DNA of 11,022 bases from Clavulina sp. PMI_390 (taxonomy: Eukaryota > Basidiomycota > Agaricomycetes > Cantharellales > Hydnaceae). The translations under genes were made by a program, and so were the position numbers. Shown here piece by piece: positions 7,020 to 11,022 of this stretch. The stretch spans positions 1-11,022 of the forward strand of contig WIDE01000312.1 of assembly GCA_015039315.1 (NCBI GenBank). The letters run 5' to 3'. The stretch's first letter is position 1. The number at the start of each line of letters is the position of its first letter. The notes under the pieces were generated by a model, which saw nothing but the letters and a program-made list of their open reading frames with translations, searched no databases and was not told the origin of the DNA.

Positions 7020-9078
7020 TTACTCCTCCTGACCATCCTTGCTGTACTCGCCTTCCTCCTCCTCGGCGCTGTGGGAGAAAATAGGGACGTTCGTTGAGTA
7101 TTGGTAGACCTGGGGAGGAAGCTGATCGAAGTGACTTACGTAGCCTCCTGGTACTGTTGGTACTCAGCGACGAGATCTTGCATGTTTGACTCGGCTTCGG
7201 TGAACTAGCCAGCACATTATGAGGTCCCTGATCAGTACATATGAAGTTACAGCTGCATACCTCCATCTCGTCCACACCTTCCTGAGTGTACCAATGCAAG
7301 AACGCTTTCCTCTTGAACATCGCAGTGAACTGATCGCTCACATGCTTGGACAGCTCCTGGATGGCAGTCGAGTTAACCATAAAGGTGACAACCATCTTCG
7401 AGCCATGAGGCTGGATGTCGTACTGCATAGTCAGGATGTTGTTGGGGACCCACTTGATAAAGGACGATGTGTGCTTGTTCTGGACGATGTGTATCTGGTC
7501 ATCAAACTCCTTCATGCTGACCTTGCCATGGAATATGGCAGTAACCTGAAGAGAAACAAAGGTCGACCCCCGACGAAGGAACACCTACCCTGGCGAACGA
7601 CACCTACGGTGAGGTAGCGGCGGTTTCGTGGGTCGGAGGCAGCCCATAAGCTGAGTGAGTTCAGGCACGCTGACTGCGCGGAAGTTTTGGTGCCATAAGC
7701 GGTAGAAGGAGTGAAGCCGGCCATGGGGTGGTGGAGGCGAGGGAAAGGAACGAGGCTGGCCGCCATCTTTCGGAGACCAAGTTAAGCTGGCCAGGACCTG
7801 GAGAAATAATGTCAGAAACGATTGCTAGATACGTGATGATAGGACTGCTCACTCGGGGAGATGTCGAGACGCCACTCATAGAGAGACAAGGTGGTTCGGG
7901 CGCCATACGTGGGGGCGTGAGCTTGAGGGGTCTTGAGGCGGATTTGGCGCCTCGTCGATGCAGAAGGTGTCGTCTGAGTTTTCGAAGAGCTAGTGTACGG
8001 ACGGGGTGACGTTGTAAGACTGGAATGAGCCGTTAGAATTATCGTGGCAGGTTGAGAGGAATTAGCTGTCAGTATACCTTGACGACGACGGTATCTAAGC
8101 CCTAATGACAATTAAGGAGAAATTTAATAGATGCCCGCGCTATATAGGATTGACGCACTTTCGGTGATGAAACAACGGAGTATGTGGATATCATACGGCC
8201 GGGGAAGTCCTCACCAATCTCCGAAAGAGCGTACCTATGCCGACACCAGCACCACCACCGAGCGAGTGAGTCATCTGGAAGCCCTGGAGGCAGTCACGAC
8301 CTTCTGCCTCCTCGACAGACAGCATCGAGGACCTAGTCAACAAGCTCAGCACCCTCAGTGTAATCTATTGAGCGTCGCAACAGAAATTGGATGAAGAAAA
8401 GCAGCTCAGTACACGTAAGACGACATTCAAATTAATGAGGATAATACACCCGACCCTTCGCCCAGGTGTTACCAGCACGACTTCGCCAAAAGAAAAAGTT
8501 GTCCCAGCGGAAAAGACCATCCAGTGGCCTCGAGATCGACGAGGACGACATGGGGCATGTACTTGCCAGCTAACGAGAGAGGGGGCAGTAACAGACTGAA
8601 TAAGAATTCCATAACACTTTCGTCGATAGCTAGCAGACTTACCTGTGGTGATGTTGAACGACAAAACGATCCTGTCAAGCTGCAGGTCAGGCGGGGTGCC
8701 TTTGTAAGTGAGGACAACATGAATGGAATTAGAAAGTAGACAGGCGAGGGCTGGAGAAAATGAAGACTAGGAGGTACCTGCCATTGTTTTGGGTGCCATG
8801 CTCCTCGGAAACGACTACCCCGAACTTGTAAACTCAACAACACGAACGAACGATCATATGGCGCGATGATACGTCGAATGTCGAGCACTCACCATTTTGG
8901 TTGGCGCACTATTTTATCGTACAAGGGTCGAAGAGAGGGACGGGAAAAGCAAGATGGGGTGATGCATGGGTGAGTGGCCCGATAAGACAACACGAGACGG
9001 CCAACCACGACGCAGAACCGGAAATTGACGATGGGGAAAATGTACCTAGCCAGTCTGAATATAGACGGCTTTATGCAT
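7020..9078 (-). pseudogene. TUB2: Beta-tubulin unprocessed pseudogene, 12 exon remnants
   Basis: The whole beta-tubulin protein can be followed on the minus strand, introns included. Exon remnants are 9078-9046, 8908-8893, 8832-8778, 8699-8643, 8569-8455, 8364-8159, 8101-8078, 8019-7853, 7797-7608, 7545-7261, 7204-7140 and 7068-7020. Landmarks include VYIQTG near the start, [65 protein letters not shown] and [11 protein letters not shown], with an acidic tail ending KDGQEE. TAG codons interrupt the frame at 9048-9046, 8335-8333 and 7992-7990. One-base indels occur near Q-L-N-S-D-L, in the FRAVSVPELT segment and after the second stop. About ten codons are gone before the NFVFG-like segment and about six before AASDPRN. 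The N-terminal MREI autoregulation motif is changed to MHKA. The last four exons keep an open frame after 7608, but many conserved residues differ. Retained introns rule out a retrocopy. Confidence 0.9.
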
Positions 9079-9689
9079 TCTAGACGAGGGCGAGGAAATC
9101 AGGGGGTCTGATGGCTCACACATGGGACGGAAGTATGCGGGAAAGGACATGTCGACGCGTCGAGCGTTTCTCGCTGATCACAACAGACGGCCCATTGTGA
9201 GTTTGCGCGACTTGCCCCTTATGGCGCAGAGATCATGGCCGATGCTCGAGGACTAGCGTTGAAGATGGGTGATAGACGAAGTAGAAAGTGCGTGGTGACG
9301 GACAATGTGGAACAGTCAAAGTGACACGACGTGACGATGTTCTTCTTACATTGAGACCCACGGACTATTCCCCCTATTATTCTACGTTGCTGTTGACTAA
9401 CACCCATACACCCGTAGAGTAGATCCAACTTTAATATCCTGACGACGCTCTATGCAGACTAATTCGTAATTCTTTACGCTACTCACAAGCCACCTTATGA
9501 TACATACGATACTAGAACCCCACGCCTCCGAATACTTTCCATTTTCTACTTCTCTTCCGCCTCATCCATATTTATTCCGGACCGCTTTTCTTTGTAGAAT
9601 AGTCTCCCCCGGGTCGTTCTACGCGCGCGCCAATTGCCCGCAGCTCCAAACGACTAATAAACAAGAGTTCAACAACAACAACAATCACG
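9079..9689. other. Intergenic region upstream of the tubulin pseudogene
   Basis: I see no gene in these 611 bases. The left part would be the former tubulin promoter. The right part looks like a fungal promoter and leader for the relic at 9690: an AT-rich TATA-like stretch at 9568-9575, pyrimidine-rich DNA around 9540-9565, and a CAA-repeat leader at 9670-9683 directly before an ATG with A at -3. Confidence 0.4.
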
Positions 9690-10011
9690 ATGTTCTTCCC
9701 AGCCGTGTCGCGTCGGCATTGCAGCAAGCTCGTCAACGGTTTTTCCTTGGTCTCAATTCAGGCGCTGTCTTTATCCTCCTTTGCTGCTACTCCTCGCCGC
9801 TCCAGTAAACAACGCTCGGGCTCGTGTCCGCGTTTATATAGCGTCATGTGGTGCTTGAGCAGAGCAAGTCTCGCAAGGCGCCATGATGGATCCAACATGC
9901 AAACATGACCACTGCCTAGGTGTCCTCGACTCCAGTGTCGCCCCCATCTCCGACGACATCAACTCGCAGAGCACAAAACTGCGTATAAATTTGTATCAGC
10001 CCTTCGCAAAA
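9690..10011 (+). pseudogene. Relic of a secreted-protein first exon
   Basis: The ATG at 9690 has a classic fungal leader (AACAACAACAACAATCACG). Reading starts MFFPAVS, but the hydrophobic segment typical of a signal peptide (PPLLLLLAAPVNNARARVR) lies in a different frame, at about 9772-9828. That frame continues through one TGA (9856) to QGAMMDPTCKHDHC, then LGVLDSSVAPISDD, and ends at TAG 10009-10011. The simplest reading is a secreted-protein exon with at least one frameshift and one nonsense change. I do not recognise the family. A chance open frame remains possible. Confidence 0.35.
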
Positions 10012-10119
10012 TAGGGGGTTGTCCTCTAGAGCACATGAATGATCTGACTTTTATCAGAAATTCTTCTGGATGTGATACCAGCCTTACCAGGATCGAACCA
10101 TTCACTGGCTCTGGACCCT

Positions 10120-10158
10120 CACGTGAACCTGAATGTACACGTGTGCACAGCATTCAGG
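10120..10158. promoter_or_regulatory. Nested palindromes upstream of the second kinase-NLR gene
   Basis: An E-box CACGTG sits at 10120-10125. Next to it, an 8-bp perfect inverted repeat, CCTGAATG (10128-10135) and CATTCAGG (10151-10158), encloses two overlapping palindromes, ACACGTGT (10137-10144) and TGTGCACA (10142-10149). The cluster lies about 90-125 bases before the ATG at 10246, a fitting place for a dimeric (for example bHLH) regulator site. No binding protein can be named from sequence. Confidence 0.35.
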
Positions 10159-10245
10159 CCTCCAACTTCCATAGTGCATAATCGCTTCCTTCGTCTCCAT
10201 CGTAGACCCAGCTCGGTGGGCTCAAGGCGCCGAGTGGGATAGACC

Positions 10246-11022
10246 ATGTCGCACAACAATGATTCGCATGCCTCACAGCACGCTACAGCACCCCACCCAG
10301 CCCCGTCCAGCGGTCCCCGGATTCAGCCATCTACTTCTGGTCATGTTCGTAAAGCGTCTGAACTTGACACAGAGGAAGGCATCCCTACTCCCCCTACCAA
10401 GAAGAGTCGCATCGCTTCACCTGATCATGAGCTTAATCTTAGCATCAAAGCACAAGGAAGCCTTCCTCGTCGCACATCTTTTCTCGCTGACCTATATGCG
10501 TCCATCCGCTCTTTCGGGTCGCTATCTCGTCTCTGGGCCAGTGAGACTCGGCTGCACGTCACTACTATTCTCTCGATACCGAAAACGAGTCCAGCTAATT
10601 ATGCGAGTCGCCTTTTGTTGGCGCGAGAGTCATCCGCTAGTGGGTCATCCGTGGCCACGCCAGGGTTAGCGCTACAAGTTGACGTTGATGAGGCCTCGAT
10701 GTCGTTAGACCCACTCGCTGGGGACGAAGTAAGCGTGAGACCGCCGACGCGTCGTCTTGAGGAGGCGGCACCAGAGCAGAACCACAGCCAGCCCTCCACT
10801 CATCCACCGAACGGCAGTGCAAACTCTAATACGCCCCAATCCGACCTTGACTGGACTCTGCTCACGCGTTTCGGCATCCCTCCTGGGAGCGATCTAACCA
10901 AGCTTCCATCGAGCGAAGCAATCGCGCTTCTCAACCAGATCTATATCGTATGCGTCTCTTCATTGTCAAACTCCACAATCGTCTAACATTCCACTTTTAC
11001 CTCACAGCACTTGCAAAACCAC
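10246..11022 (+). CDS. Second kinase-NLR paralog, 5' end only (partial)
   Basis: Exon 1 runs 10246-10947, a 60-nt intron 10948-11007 (GTATGC to ACAG) follows, and 11008-11022 opens exon 2 with HLQNH before the window ends. The ATG has A at -3. The protein begins with a Pro/Ser/Thr-rich, probably disordered region holding an NLS-like motif (PTPPTKKSRIASP). It ends, before the intron, with a conserved stretch (DLDWTLLTRFGIPPGSDLTK, then LPSSEAIALLNQIYI). The same elements occur in the gene at 829, in the same order: PTKRARAES, RSSASGSS, then DWDLLARFRIPYGSDL. The kinase domain would lie just beyond the window. This copy keeps one frame through exon 1, unlike its neighbour, so it is the better candidate for an intact gene. 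Its function can only be inferred from the other copy. Confidence 0.82.

Noticed and set aside
7219..7617. 132-residue plus-strand open frame
   Set aside because: It is the antisense shadow of the tubulin exon 7545-7261 and its flanking introns.
8469..8888. 139-residue open frame on the minus strand
   Set aside because: It crosses three tubulin introns and exons 3-5 of the pseudogene. Pieces of tubulin sequence occur in it only where the exon frame happens to agree.
7020..9078. Sequencing errors as the only cause of the tubulin frame breaks
   Set aside because: Some indels are in short runs (for example TT for TTT), but three in-frame TAG codons, deletions of six to ten codons and loss of many invariant residues are not explained by homopolymer errors.
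1..11022. CRISPR arrays, insertion sequences or bacterial operon signals
   Set aside because: No regularly spaced direct repeats or bacterial gene organisation are present. The splice sites and gene families are fungal.

Overview
The window looks like a piece of a filamentous fungal nuclear genome, most likely a basidiomycete of the Agaricomycetes. The evidence is many short spliceosomal introns (about 39 to 137 nt, most with GTRNGY-type donors), a beta-tubulin locus cut by 11 introns, and a large kinase-NACHT-ankyrin gene of the fungal NLR-like (STAND) type. Assignment below class level is not supported.

Layout, left to right. (1) Bases 1-90 and 390-479 are the two arms of a large inverted repeat (88 of 90 positions pair) around a 299-bp spacer. 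The left arm touches the window edge. (2) Bases 480-828 are non-coding and hold a TATA-like run, a 7-bp triplet repeat and a pyrimidine-rich leader. (3) Bases 829-5334 (+) carry an eleven-exon gene for a multidomain protein: a disordered basic N-terminus, a short conserved module, a Ser/Thr-kinase-like domain, a NACHT-type NTPase, a winged-helix-like region and ankyrin repeats. It may be damaged: a frame break near 1305-1361 needs either a 38-nt intron or a frameshift, and the ankyrin region is cut by a stop at 5332. (4) Bases 5335-6191 are an unexplained interruption of about 0.86 kb. The ankyrin coding then resumes and ends at 6692. (5) Bases 7020-9078 (-) are a full-length, unprocessed beta-tubulin pseudogene. 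Twelve exon remnants can be followed from start to stop codon, with three in-frame TAG codons, several one-base indels and two deletions. (6) Bases 9690-10011 look like the decayed first exon of a secreted protein. (7) Bases 10246-11022 (+) are the first exon, an intron and the start of exon 2 of a second, diverged copy of the gene in (3), cut by the window end.

The theme is a tandem family of kinase-NLR genes in the same orientation, separated by gene debris. The genes do not form an operon or pathway. The two paralogs share an N-terminal region with an NLS-like basic motif and a conserved motif (DW-LL-RF-IP-GSDL-L-SSEA-LLNQIY) just before the kinase. The inferred role is intracellular non-self or stress sensing with a kinase-like output module. 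That role rests on domain architecture and is untested.
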